A DNA stretch of 64,000 bases from Entophlyctis helioformis (taxonomy: Eukaryota > Chytridiomycota > Chytridiomycetes > Chytridiales > Chytriomycetaceae), in contig JAHLKH010000040.1 in NCBI GenBank assembly GCA_025526915.1, forward strand, positions 109,210 through 173,209, read 5' to 3'. A program made the translations under genes and the position numbers. The notes below the pieces were generated by a model, which was not told the DNA's origin, did no database searches, and worked only from the letters and a program-made list of their open reading frames with translations. Below are positions 11,609-22,242 of the stretch, piece by piece; positions within the stretch are counted from its first letter, which is position 1; each line of letters opens with the position of its first letter.

Positions 11609-13562
11609 ATGGCCGCGCGATTCCTTGCAGCCGCCGCCGTCCGTCCGTCGCCGGTGTCGCTGGCGTCGCTGGCGTTGCCGAATGCAGGCAGCCAGGTGCG
11701 TGGCGTCTGGCGCCTGTACACTGCACACTGCACACTGCGCCGACTCACATTCGCCACATCCCCCCACGCCAGCAGGCTGCCCTCCTCGCCGCTCGCCGCT
11801 CCATCTCAAACACATCGCCTGCAGACCAGGCCCATGAAGTCAACCCTTCGGCATCAGCAGCAGAAGCGACCAACACTGCTGCTGCTGCTTCTGCTTCTGC
11901 TGCCACTTCTGCCAGAAAGGTGCCTGGCTTCTCTGAGCGCCTGTCCAGCGGGCCATCGCTCGGCGACTTTATCCAGCAGTCGTCCAAGTTCACCATCGAA
12001 GAGGCTCTCGAGCTCAAGTCGTCGTCAAAGCTCGAGCCGCTGACCAAGAAAACGTAAGTTGGTCTGCATGCCGCCTGTCCAGCCCTGTCCAGCCCTGTCC
12101 TGTCTTGCGTGCCCCGTCTGCGGCTGTGATTGCCGCCCACGCAACGGCGGACGATGCAGTGCTGGCCTCTGCCACACGGCCGCCTTGCATTCAAGAAGCG
12201 ACCCCCACTCGCCGGCACTGGCGAATTGCAATCGGCAGCGCTGGCAGCTGACACCGTCACTTGACCGATGCCCGGCATGCAGTCACCAGAAGCTGCCGTC
12301 GTGGCTCAAGACAGACATCCCTGTCAGCGCCGAGTACAAGCAGATCAAGAAGGATCTGCGCGGCCTCAAGCTGCACACGGTACGTTGTCACTGTCCTGGC
12401 TTGACAGCGTTCGGCAGCCATCGGCAGCCATCGCTTTGAGCAAGCATTTACCCGGAATGTCCATGGCACGACAGGTCTGTGAAGAGGCACGATGCCCCAA
12501 CATTGGCGAGTGCTGGGGTGGCGGCGAGCACAAGACTGCCACAGCCACCATCATGGTATGTTTGGGCACATGTGTTCCGTGCGCCAGACTGGACTGGCTG
12601 ACACGTCGTCGCGGATGCAGCTCATGGGTGACGAGTGCACGCGCGGATGCCGCTTCTGCTCGGTCAAGACCAACCGTGCCCCCAAGGCTCTTGATCCTGC
12701 AGAGCCCGAGAACACGGCCGAAGCCATTTCCCGCTGGGGTCTGGACTATGTCGTTCTCACTTCGGTCGATCGCGATGGTGCGTGGCTTGGCTTGGCTTGG
12801 CTTGTTAAGCAATCCTCTGATGGAGTTGGATGATTGCTGACTGTTGCGCTTAGATCTGGCTGATGGTGGATCGGCCCACTTTGCCGAAACGGTCAGCCTG
12901 ATCAAGAAAAAGTGAGTTGGCCTGCAGACACCCTGCCCATTCCTTGATCGCTGCCGATTGCTCACATCATGACGATCGCATGGCCATCGCACAGGGCACC
13001 TCAAATCCTGGTCGAGTGTCTCACGGGCGACTTTTACGGCTCGCTTGAGGCCGTTGAGCGTGTCGCACGCTCTGGCCTCGATGTCTATGCCCACAACATC
13101 GAGACCGTCGAGGCCCTCCAGGCGTCTGTCCGCGACCGCCGCGCCAACTTCCGCCAGTCTCTCGCTGTTCTCGAGCGCGCCAAGGCGGTCCGCCCCGAGC
13201 TCATCACCAAAACGTCCATGATGCTTGGTCTTGGCGAGACCGACGACGAGGTCATGGCTGCTCTGCGTGACCTCCGTGCCATTGACGTTGACGTGGTTAC
13301 GTTTGGCCAGTACATGCGGCCCACCAAGAAGCACATGAAGGTCGAGGAGTATGTGCACCCGGACAAGTTTGCGCACTGGGCGACTGTTGCCGAGGGTCTT
13401 GGGTTCAAGTATGTTGCCAGCGGCCCGTTGGTGCGATCGAGCTACAAGGCCGGAGAGTTTTACATCAAGAACATGCTTAAGAAGCGGGCCGAGGCTGAGC
13501 TTTCCTTTGTCACGGATGCATCCACTGCACCGTCGTCCGAGGCGTCTGCTGGTCGTCAATGA
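11609..13562 (+). CDS. LIAS: Lipoyl synthase, mitochondrial (radical SAM)
   Basis: Seven exons: 11609-11695, 11773-12053, 12283-12379, 12475-12555, 12621-12777, 12854-12911 and 12995-13562. They encode 442 residues. The enzyme inserts two sulfurs into octanoyl groups on E2 subunits and GcvH. Both Fe-S cluster motifs are complete: the auxiliary-cluster set [12 protein letters not shown] and the radical-SAM motif CTRGCRFC. Further matches are [23 protein letters not shown], the [12 protein letters not shown] block, [17 protein letters not shown] and [15 protein letters not shown]. The Ala/Arg-rich N-terminus ([12 protein letters not shown]) looks like a mitochondrial presequence. All junction phases agree. 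The stop codon directly abuts an ATG in frame with the next gene. Confidence 0.96.
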
Positions 13563-13643
13563 ATGTATTTGTCGTGTTTCGACGCGCTTGGCGATCTGTG
13601 GCGACGCATGGGTTGGCGTTGGCACCAACAACAGCAACAAGGC

Positions 13644-16086
13644 ATGAATGCTGAGATTGGGCCAAGCGCGCCGGTTGATGCGCACAACACGGGATACGAC
13701 CTTGGAGCGCCTCTGTGTCGCGGCCCGTCGCTCTCCCTGAACGAACTGTCAAAGCAGGCCAAGATGCAGATGAAGCAGTTTGAGCAAAAGGTTGGCCGGC
13801 TTGCTGGCAAGCCAACTGCCGATGGCCGCCAGCAACAGCAACAACAACAGCAGCAACGTGATGCGCGGCTCAGCAGCAGCGGTGTTGGTCTGCATACTCG
13901 ACGGTCAAAGAGCATCGAGATGCTTGCTGCCTCGGCAGTCGACGACGCTGGCGGTGTCAACTACCCAGATACGCCTGCAAGCACCGATGCTGCTGTCAAC
14001 ATTACGTGCATCACCGACTCGGCTGGCCTGGTCGACTACGAGGCTTCGCGTCTGCCACCATCCATGCGCAGGATGCCGATTCTACAGCTGCCTGTCAGGA
14101 TACCGTCGCCTCTGCCACCAGCACCTTCTCCGCCACCTCCTCAACGGCAGCCGTCTCCACCGCCGCCACCGCCTCCACAACCCGTCGTTCCACCTGCACC
14201 TGTTGTTGTCGAGCCGCCGCAGCCACCTCCCAGAAACGCGGATGCAGACACGATCCTCGAACTCAAAGAACTCGTGCGCCGCCAAAACACGTTGCTGTTG
14301 TGGTACACGGCACAATATCCTGGGCCAGGCCCCAGCTCGCTTGCAGACTTTTACAAGGTCGTGGACGGACATGATCGTATATGTGTGTACGTCATGCGCC
14401 TAAAACTGACGCTCTGCGCATCGGCGTCGACAGTCTACAGAGGAGCATGCGAATCCAGTCGGGACGATTGCCAAAGTGTACGAGGACAAGCTGGCCGAGA
14501 CTGAGCGCAGCGTCTCGCTTCTCAAGAGCGAGCAAATCAAGCTGCACGAGCAGATGGCGTGAGTGGCGCGGCACCGCTGGTCCCAGTATGGATGTGCTAA
14601 ACTCTGTTCACTGTCAAGTGCTGAGCGACAGAGCTATGAAGGCATTGTCCAAAAAGAGCGCGAAGCAAGTCGGCAGGCTGCACTTGCTGCAGGTGAGGCA
14701 GGCATTGCTCCAACCACCAAGCGCTGATGCTGGTTGAAATGGCTGACATGACGCGACCCAACCACCTGCGGCATACAGCCGAGCAGCACCTGTCCGAGAC
14801 GCAGCAGCGCAAAGCGCATCTTGCTTCGCTGCAAGAGTCTACACGAAACCAGGCAGCAACGATCGACCGGCTCACAGGGACGGTCCAGTCGCTTGAAGAG
14901 AAGCTGGTGGACACCACGGGCAAGATGGAAAAGTCGGTCAAGACCAACAAGATGCTGGCTGTCAAGGTCGCTGAGCTTGATGCGCAGTGCGTCGAGACGG
15001 AGCGCAGTCTGATGGATGCGACACGAGACCGCGATCGTGCGCAGCGTTGGGTGCGTGCCTACCAAGGATGTGTCGAGGACTACGAAAGGCGGGTGATGCA
15101 CGAAATGCCACGGTCGGGTCGAGTACGCAGCACGGCTAACCATGTGCGGTATGCAGCTGCGTGAGAGAGTCTGGCTTGGCGTCGATCTTGCACGAAGACG
15201 TGATTCGCGACGTGCTGCCTGGATCCCTGCTTCTGACGCGGCATGTCAAGAACGTGATTCGCGAGCTGCAAGGTAAACCGTTGGCGATGCGTGGTTTGGA
15301 CTGACGTGCAACGGCACGACACGAACTGACAGAGCCGCATGGTCTGGTCGGCCTGACAGACACGAATCGCAAGCTGAATCGGGCCGAGAGTGAAATGGAA
15401 AAGAGCAAACGGGAACATGCCGGAGCACTGCAGCAGTACATGATCGAGTTGGAGCGCAAAAAGGCCGAGCTGGCTGCCAACAAGGACCATTTGCAAGAAG
15501 TCGTCTCACTGGCAAGTTGAGTCCAAGGTTGTGCCAATGGAATGGGGTGTGCTGACTGGGCCAGTCGACACGGTTGTATAGGCTGAGCGTGCACGCAGCG
15601 AGCGCGACCATACCATCGAGCAGCTGCATCGAGTCAACAAGGACCTGGCGTCTTTGGATGAGAACCAGCGGCGGATGCAGCGCGAAAAGGACGAGGAGAT
15701 TGCAGATCTCATGACCAGGTATGCCGGCATTTGTGGATTGCTGTTCCGTTGATGGTCAGCACCATCTGATGCGAAGCGCTTGAACAGATCCAAGGCGCAG
15801 ATGAAGACGATGCGCGAGCAGTTTGAGACGGAGCGACATGGGCTCCAGTGTCAGGTGGATGAGATGCAAAAGGCCAAGATCGAGCTGCAGATCGAGGTCG
15901 GGCATCTCACACGCGACCGGCGCTCGGCAACAATGGAGCTTGAGTCGATGCATCGCGTGAGTATCGGTGCAGTGGATTGAGCGCCTGCATGGTGTTGATG
16001 GAGCGTGTGGCTGACGCTGGTTGGCTTACTGCCAGAACATCACGCTCACGAGGGACCAGTTCCGGCGCGATCTTGGTCTGGTATGA
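13644..16086 (+). CDS. Coiled-coil protein with proline-rich N-terminal half
   Basis: About nine exons: 13644-14376, ~14441-14558, 14619-14692, 14779-~15110, ~15165-15272, 15333-15511, 15582-15718, 15788-15956 and 16036-16086. The fourth intron's boundaries near 15110-15165 are unresolved. The first ~240 residues carry polyQ, SPPPPPPPQPVVPPAP-like proline runs and a LELKELVRRQNTLL helix. Everything after is coiled coil rich in E, K, R and Q, ending ...FRRDLGLV. One intron (15512-15581) begins GCAAGT; the nearby GT would cause an immediate stop. The family is not recognised. The frame is also open upstream to an ATG at 13563, immediately after the lipoyl synthase stop; MNAEIG at 13644 is preferred as the start. 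Confidence 0.7.
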
Positions 16087-16165
16087 GCAGGCTGCTGACG
16101 TCACGTTGCTCAATGAATGGCCAATGAGGCGTTTGCCCGCTTCGCCTTTGTTCACGGCAGACGCC

Positions 16166-18916
16166 ATGATGTTTGGTCGGGGAAGTGCAGTCCCTGTCGG
16201 CTTGAGCAGCACGGGCATGGGCGACAGCAGCGGTGGCCACGGCAATGGCAACAGCAATGGCAACAGCACCGGCCACGGCAACGGCAACGCCAGCGACAGC
16301 AGCCTGCCGTTCAGACGCCGCACGCATGGCCCGATGGGCACGGCGTCGAGCGACGAGGATTCGATTGACGACTTTGATACGCCGGCCTGCCTCTGCGGCG
16401 CAAGCGCAACGGGGCTGGCAGCAAGCGGCCGTCGAGCGGCGGCTTCTCGCTGGCCTACACTGCGCTGGTTGCCTTTGGCGCTCTGACCATTGGTCTGTAC
16501 ATTGGCATGTTTGTGCTGTCGGCCGCATTGCCCAAGTCGCTGTCCACAAAGTCTGGCGCACAGGGCGACGCCTCGTCTGGCAAGTCGGCCGCTGCCCATG
16601 GCGCGGCGAGCACCAAAATAGCCGTCAAGAAGCGGCCGCCGCCCGATCTGGCGGGCGAAGCGCCGGCGGCATCGGATGTGGATGAACTCAAGAAAGCGGT
16701 GCAGTCGCAGCTTGCCACGATCGAGCAGCTCAAGCTGGAGCTCGCCAGAGCAGGCCACCCTGGCTACAACGACGACAAGCAGGCTGGTGGCCAAGACGAT
16801 GCCGCGAACGGGACGATGCCAAGAACACGCTCAAGCAGGCGACGCCACTGAGGAGCAGCAAGACCCGAGGTGTGTTTCGGTGTTGCTTGTCTCGATCAGT
16901 CGCCTTGGCACTCTCAATAGTAACCACGCATGCTTCCATGTGTGTGAATGCGGCCGTGACTGTGGCAGACCTGTACAAGGACGACAAATCGCCCGTGTTT
17001 ATCTGGCGCACACTGCCTTCGTCGTCGGTGTGGTGCTATGGAGACAGCATGGCCAACAGGCAAGTGTGCCCGTGTGCCCGTGTGCCTGGCTGCATGCAAC
17101 GACGAAGGATCGCCGTCAGAGGCTGACATTTTAGGATGCCATCCAAACAGAATGTGCCGGTTCCGCAACCTGTGCTACAATCCCAAGCAGGAAGACTGGT
17201 TCATCCTGCGCACGAACCGCAGTATCCTGCACAATGTGCCCGAAAAGATCCACTATGGTTTGCTCGAGTCCGGCACCGTCAAGGACCACCCGTACTTTAG
17301 CTGGACGTACACCGAGGCGACCCCCTTTGAGCCGTCTCTGCAAGACATTCCCGTGCGCTACGAGGACATGCCGCACTTTATGTTCAAGCGCCTGCACCCT
17401 CGAAACATCATGCACAACCTGCACGACGACGTGCTGGGCATGTACTATGTGCTGCAGGAGTTCATGGGCAGGGGCAACCAGCGCTTGCGAATGCCGTTTG
17501 CTCTTGACGGCCATCGCGTCATGATCATTGACCCGTTCGAAGGCACCGACTCGACGCGGCCGTTCCAGTACCTCAGCCGCCACGGCCTCCGCTTCTCGAC
17601 GTACCTCAAGCAAAAGGGCGACGAGGAGGTCATTACGTGTTTCCGCGATGCATACGTGGGCAACACCAAGCTCACGACATGGTACCAGTACGGGTTCCAC
17701 GAGCCGCAGGGCCCGATTCAAGGCAAGGACGTCAATGGCCTGCACATCCGCGAGGTCGCCGAGTGGTTCATGCGGCGGCTGGGTGTGCCGCTCGATGCCG
17801 ACGAGGACTACATGGCTGACAAGCGCAAGATGTCGTACGGCTCGATCGAGGGCGTGACGGAAGAGAGCGCGCTCGCAGACGCCACGGCCGCAACTGAGCT
17901 GGTCGCCAGACCCAACGACGGCATTGTACAGCACGAGTCTCCGATCATTGCCATTCTGTCGCGCAAGGCCAACCGTCTGATTCTCAACGAGGACGAGCTT
18001 GCGGCCGACCTCAAAAAGTACTACAGGCTCGAGGTTGTGTTTGTGCGCAACGAGGACCATTCGTTTGAGGAGCAGGTGCGCTTTATGCGTCGCGCGCGCG
18101 TGGTGATTGGCATGCACGGCAGTATCCTTGTGATGATCATGTTCTGCCGTCGCGGCACTGTTGTGGTGGAGATGTACCCGTATGCCGTTCCTGGCGACCA
18201 CTACACGCCATACAAGTCGCTCTCTCACCTGCCTGGCATGGGACTTGTCTACCGCGCATGGGAGGTATGCATGGAGTGTTTTTGTGTCTGTGCTTTACAT
18301 GCCTCCATTGCCTCCATTGCCTCCATTGCCTCCACAACCTCCACTGACGATTGGATGCGAGCAGAACAAGTACGAGGACAAGTCGGTGGCGCATCCTGAC
18401 AACCACCGACTCAATGGCGGTATTGCACACCTGCCGCTCGAGGAGCAGGAGCTCGTCAAGAACACGCCGACCGTGGCGCAGCACAAGTGCTGTGCGAGTC
18501 CGTTCTGGCTGTACCGCATCTACCAGGACACAACCGTGACGCCATCCGAGATTATCAGCACGATCGACGACGCGCTGCTCGAGTCGCGCAACCTCATGGC
18601 GTCCTTCCGCAGCCGCAATTGGGAATACGTTCCCGTCAAGGCCGCGCAGGTGCGCAAGATCAAGTGTCTCGACGTCGACAACCGGCCAGTGGGCACGCTG
18701 TGGGCATCATGGGAAGCGCCGTGGAACGGCGCGCAGATTGAAAAGTGGAACGTGGTGATTGAGAACACGGGGCACGAGTACCTGACGCTGACGTCCAAAC
18801 CCAGCATCGCGGTGCCCAACTTTGCGGCGAATACCACTGTGCAGTTCTTTGTGCGGCCGGTGCTTGCTGGGAATGTTCGTGGCGACTGGAGCAGACGCGG
18901 CGAGTGTGTTGTCTAA
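16166..18916 (+). CDS. POMGNT2-like protein O-mannose beta-1,4-N-acetylglucosaminyltransferase (GT61), type II membrane protein
   Basis: Exons 16166-16344, 16422-16786, 16969-17059, 17151-18264 and 18365-18916 (766 residues). A Gly/Ser/Asn-rich cytoplasmic tail leads to one transmembrane helix (FGALTIGLYIGMFVLSA) and a short coiled-coil stem. The GT61 catalytic region follows with FRNLCYNP, HNLHDDVLGMYY, TTWYQYGFHEPQGP, NRLILNEDELAADL, IGMHGSILV, YAVPGDHYTPYK, SLSHLPGMGL and CCASPFWLYRIYQDT. A C-terminal fibronectin-III-like domain starts near LWASWEAPWNGAQIEKW. This is the order of animal POMGNT2, which adds GlcNAc to O-mannose in the ER. The intron at 17060 starts GCAAGT. The first two donors (GTCGAG, GTGGCC) are weak, so the N-terminal joins are less certain than the catalytic part. 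Confidence 0.87.
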
Positions 18917-18924
18917 TGGATCGC

Positions 18925-18930
18925 AATAAA
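18925..18930 (+). terminator. AATAAA polyadenylation signal
   Basis: AATAAA lies nine bases after the stop codon of the POMGNT2-like gene and is followed by a GT/T-rich stretch, as expected for a 3' end-processing site. Confidence 0.55.
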
Positions 18931-18966
18931 ATGTGTTGTACTATTTGGAACGGATGGCAGGAGGGT

Positions 18967-19587
18967 TTATAGGGCAAGGTGGCGGACGTTTACGCCAATG
19001 CAGGCGGTGAGGAGGACAAGTGTGATGGATGTGCACACGAGCGAGATGTTCCACTGCGCGCAGGGATAGCTGAAGAATCTGGCGAATCCGTTGCAGGCAT
19101 ACGCGCCTGGTTCAGAGGTCAACAGCACGACACTGCGATTGCAGCAGTGTGAGTTGATCTGGAGCAGACCATGGCAAGATGGCCGCATTCGGACCCACCC
19201 AACAAGGAACAAGAGAATGTCAATGGCAAGCACAGCCAAGGTCTGGAATCGGCGACGCACAAGCAGTGTCTCTTGGTGCTTGCCATCATGGCTGCGCGCT
19301 TGTGGGCTGGCTGTGAAGCCTGGCTTGGTCTCTTGGATGTGGTGATCTGCACCATCTTGATCGCGCTCAAAGCGACGCGACTGCACATGGGACTGAAAGA
19401 GGCTGATGAGCGAGACAAGGACAGAAACGACAGCGACCGTGACTGCCCATGCAATGTATGTGGATGTTCGCGGGCGGCTGAATGCGACGTTCTCGACCGA
19501 GGCGGTTGGCGTCCATTTGAACCGCGCCACCACCATGGACGAGATGGTTGCACTTGCACTCGCCGTCACTGTATGTTGTGGCAGCAT
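18967..19587 (-). CDS. Predicted small multi-pass membrane protein
   Basis: A single open frame of 206 codons is convergent with the POMGNT2-like gene. It has at least three hydrophobic helices: AWAVTVAVVSVLVSLISLF, LAVLAIDILLFLVGWV and SLVCTSITLVLLTACIGV. A polar loop rich in H, Q and R lies between the first two, and two Cys-containing loops lie between the last two. Length and topology resemble small fungal tetraspan (MARVEL-like) proteins, but I see no diagnostic motif. Start uncertain; an upstream exon could supply a fourth helix. Confidence 0.5.
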   Translation of the reverse strand: MLPQHTVTASASATISSMVVARFKWTPTASVENVAFSRPRTSTYIAWAVTVAVVSVLVSLISLFQSHVQSRRFERDQDGADHHIQETKPGFTASPQARSHDGKHQETLLVRRRFQTLAVLAIDILLFLVGWVRMRPSCHGLLQINSHCCNRSVVLLTSEPGAYACNGFARFFSYPCAQWNISLVCTSITLVLLTACIGVNVRHLAL

Positions 19588-19665
19588 GTGAGACGAGTGG
19601 TGTGATCATACCCAAACAGAGCAGCACTCACAGAAGGTGTATGCACGCAGCACGGTCGTCATGGT

Positions 19666-19690
19666 TGTGTGTGTGTGTGTGTGTGTGTGT
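19666..19690. repeat. (TG)n microsatellite
   Basis: About 12 perfect TG dinucleotides lie between the membrane-protein gene and the eS12 promoter. Confidence 0.95.
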
Positions 19691-19744
19691 AGCACAGAGC
19701 AAGTCGGAGCGATGCAGTGGCCGCAAGACTCAAAGATGGTGTCT

Positions 19745-19756
19745 GGTCACGTGACC
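19745..19756. promoter_or_regulatory. Palindromic GTCACGTGAC E-box upstream of eS12
   Basis: GGTCACGTGACC is a perfect 12-bp palindrome about 385 bp upstream of the eS12 start. It contains the CACGTG core bound by bHLH factors of the Cbf1/USF kind. The same core occurs at 40421-40442 and in both retrotransposon LTRs of this window. Confidence 0.45.
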
Positions 19757-20140
19757 CATTTCAGTTTCCGAGGCCAAGAGTGAATCGAATTGCGCTGCGT
19801 CGTTTCCCCCACGCAAAAACAGCTTGTGAGTTTGGACCACCCCGTTGCCTGGTGCTGTGGCCGACGCTCGAGTTCACCCGTGGACGGCTGCCATCCCATC
19901 CTATGCATCCCATCCCATCCCATCCCATACACGCATCTATCCAGCTACCGGCCGCCTGTCCTTGCGGACGTGCGACTGCCGAATCGAATGGAATGGGATG
20001 GGATGGATGAACGTCGCATGGCTGGCGGTGTGGTGCGATTCCGTTGACGATTCTAACTCGGCTGTCTACTGCTGCTGCTGCACAGTGAGGACGTCTGTCG
20101 ACTGCACCCCCCACCACCCACCAAAACAATAATCATCAAC

Positions 20141-20578
20141 ATGTCGGCAGAAGGAGAGGTTGTCGAGGTCGCTGAGCAGGTCCAGGTCGCCGCTGACGCT
20201 ACCCCCAAGGGTCCCATGACCGTCGAGGAGGCTCTCCAGGAGGTTCTCAAGAAGGCCCTCATCAACGACGGTCTTGCTCGCGGCATCCGCGAGTCGGTCA
20301 AGGCTCTTGACAGACGCGAGGCCCACCTCGCTGTCCTTGTCGAGACCTGCACTGAGGGCGAGTACGTCAAGCTCATTGAGGCTCTCTGCGCCGAGCACTC
20401 GATCAACCTGATCAAGGTCTCGGACGCCAAGAAGCTCGGCGAGTGGGTTGGTCTCTGCAAGATCGACCGCGAGGGCAACGCCCGCAAGGTCGTTGGCTGC
20501 TCCGTCTGTGTCGTTCGCGACTTTGGCGAGGACTCGGAGGCCATGAACGTTCTCCTTGACTACTTCAAGACCCGCTAA
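20141..20578 (+). CDS. RPS12: 40S ribosomal protein eS12
   Basis: A single exon of 145 codons. It matches eS12 along its length: a short acidic N-terminus, [69 protein letters not shown] and [14 protein letters not shown]. eS12 is an L7Ae-fold protein of the small subunit. Codon use is strongly biased to C-ending codons, as expected for a highly expressed gene. The A/C-rich leader just before the ATG (aaaacaataatcatcaac) is typical of an efficient start. Confidence 0.97.
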   Translation: MSAEGEVVEVAEQVQVAADATPKGPMTVEEALQEVLKKALINDGLARGIRESVKALDRREAHLAVLVETCTEGEYVKLIEALCAEHSINLIKVSDAKKLGEWVGLCKIDREGNARKVVGCSVCVVRDFGEDSEAMNVLLDYFKTR

Positions 20579-21684
20579 GCGATTCTCGTCGCGCAGCGTT
20601 GTGGTACGTATCCCCCTGTCCTTTCCCCCGTCCTCCCCCTGCGGCATCGAGACGCTTTTGGCGCAGATACAGCTGCACGGTTGGCGTTTGCTGCCTGGCG
20701 TGCATGTGCATCTGTGTTTCTTGCGTCCCCTTGCGCGCACCTCCCCCCGTTGCGCTTGTTTGTGCACATCGGCATGAGGCTGTTGGACGCTTGCATCCCA
20801 CACGCGCCGACGACAGACCGACGACTGCGATGATGACCATCAGAACTCCCTCTTCTGAACCCAGAGTGAGGAAAATCTTGCATCCGGAATCATCATATGC
20901 TATGGCTGAGCAGCTTCGTCCTCTGATCGTCGTCGTGGTGTGAATGCAGCATACATCCACCAGTCCTGCGCCGCACTGTGCACGGGCCTGCGTCCTGCCG
21001 CTGCTCCGTCCGACTGGCTTGTCTGCGTTGCACACACTCACTGACACTGTCTGCAGTTGAATGCGCCAAGGCGTTCTCCCCACCACCTGTGATCTCAACA
21101 TCCGTCTTGTGGTTTGTGTGCATGTGTGATTCAATACATTCATTCAGCCACATTGTATAACCCGTTTGCAGTTGCCATGCGGCAGAGGGGAGGTCGTGCA
21201 TAGGTCCAGCATGCAGCAGTTGCGTAGCAACAGGCATGGCGCACTGAAGAGTGTTGGGTAGTGTTTTCATGTTGTTTCTGTGAGAGGTTCAACTCGAGGT
21301 TGAGGGTTCCATAAATTGCGTAAAGCCACAAGGGCATTTACGACGGCTTTGGCTTTAGTTTGCAATCAGCAAATATCCAAACTCGGTCGGAACCTCATAG
21401 TTATGGATTATGCCCCCGTGCAAGAATACCGTCAACGCAGGGGGCGGGGACGCGTCTGCTTTTAAGCGTGGCCGCATCCCCGCAGTCGATTTTGGTGGCT
21501 GAGTTGGGCGAGCGGTTGTGGGACGATGATTTCGCGTGGCTCGAGTGACGAGGGCACGAATGCTGGATGACGTGGGCAGCGATGAGAGGAGTGGGGGAGA
21601 GTGGGAGCAAGAGGGGAGGATGGCAAGTGAGGCGGTGCCAGCGAGTACTGTGTGTTGCAGTGGCAGCCAGGGGCAGCCAGCGTC
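20579..21684. other. Intergenic region, no gene recognised
   Basis: About 1.1 kb after eS12. No open frame here has family signatures, and no tRNA or snRNA fold is evident. Local composition drops to more AT-rich around 21280-21420. The right end runs into LINE-derived sequence. Confidence 0.55.
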
Positions 21685-22225
21685 GTTCTACAAAGCAGTT
21701 GATTCAAAGATCCCACCGGAGCTCCAGGGCCAGCGATCGGCAGCAGCCGGCATCTCGGGAGCAGCACAGAGGCTGATGCGTATGTGCAACACCATCTTCG
21801 AGGACGCAGTCATTCCAAAGGCATGACAGTCGGCGTCCATCGTCTCGCTGCCAAGGAAGGGCGATCTGAGCGATCCGTCCAACCACCGTGGTATCTCGCT
21901 GATCAATGTCGGCCTGAAAGTGCTGTGCAAAGCAGTGCACATGCGGCTCAACACATTCGTTGAAGCTAATAACCTCATAACGCACGAGCAAGCTGGCTTC
22001 CGTCGCGGTGAGGAGGCGGTAGCGCAGGTCTGCGCTCTCGTCGACGTCATCCAACGGCGGCGTGCACGCCAGCTGCCCACACACGCAGCATTCATTGACA
22101 TCAAGAAGGCATTTGACACGGTGCCGATCGGCGCGCTGCTGTGCAAGTCGTGGCGGCATGGGCGGACAAGTGGCAGATGGCGTTTGGTGTCGACAAGTGC
22201 GGCAATCGCATCTTCATTCCAACAG
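21685..22225 (+). mobile_element. Non-LTR (LINE) retrotransposon fragment: reverse transcriptase
   Basis: Conceptual translation gives LINE RT hallmarks in order: LPRKGDLSDPSNHRGISL, INVGLKVLCKAVHMRL, HEQAGFRRGEEAVAQVC and AAFIDIKKAFDTV. A jump follows to WADKWQMAFGVDKCG, which normally lies downstream of the YADD active site. The segment carrying YADD is missing, and there is an in-frame stop around 21824. It is a dead, internally deleted copy. Confidence 0.85.
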
Positions 22226-22242
22226 CGAGCCTTTGCCATTCA

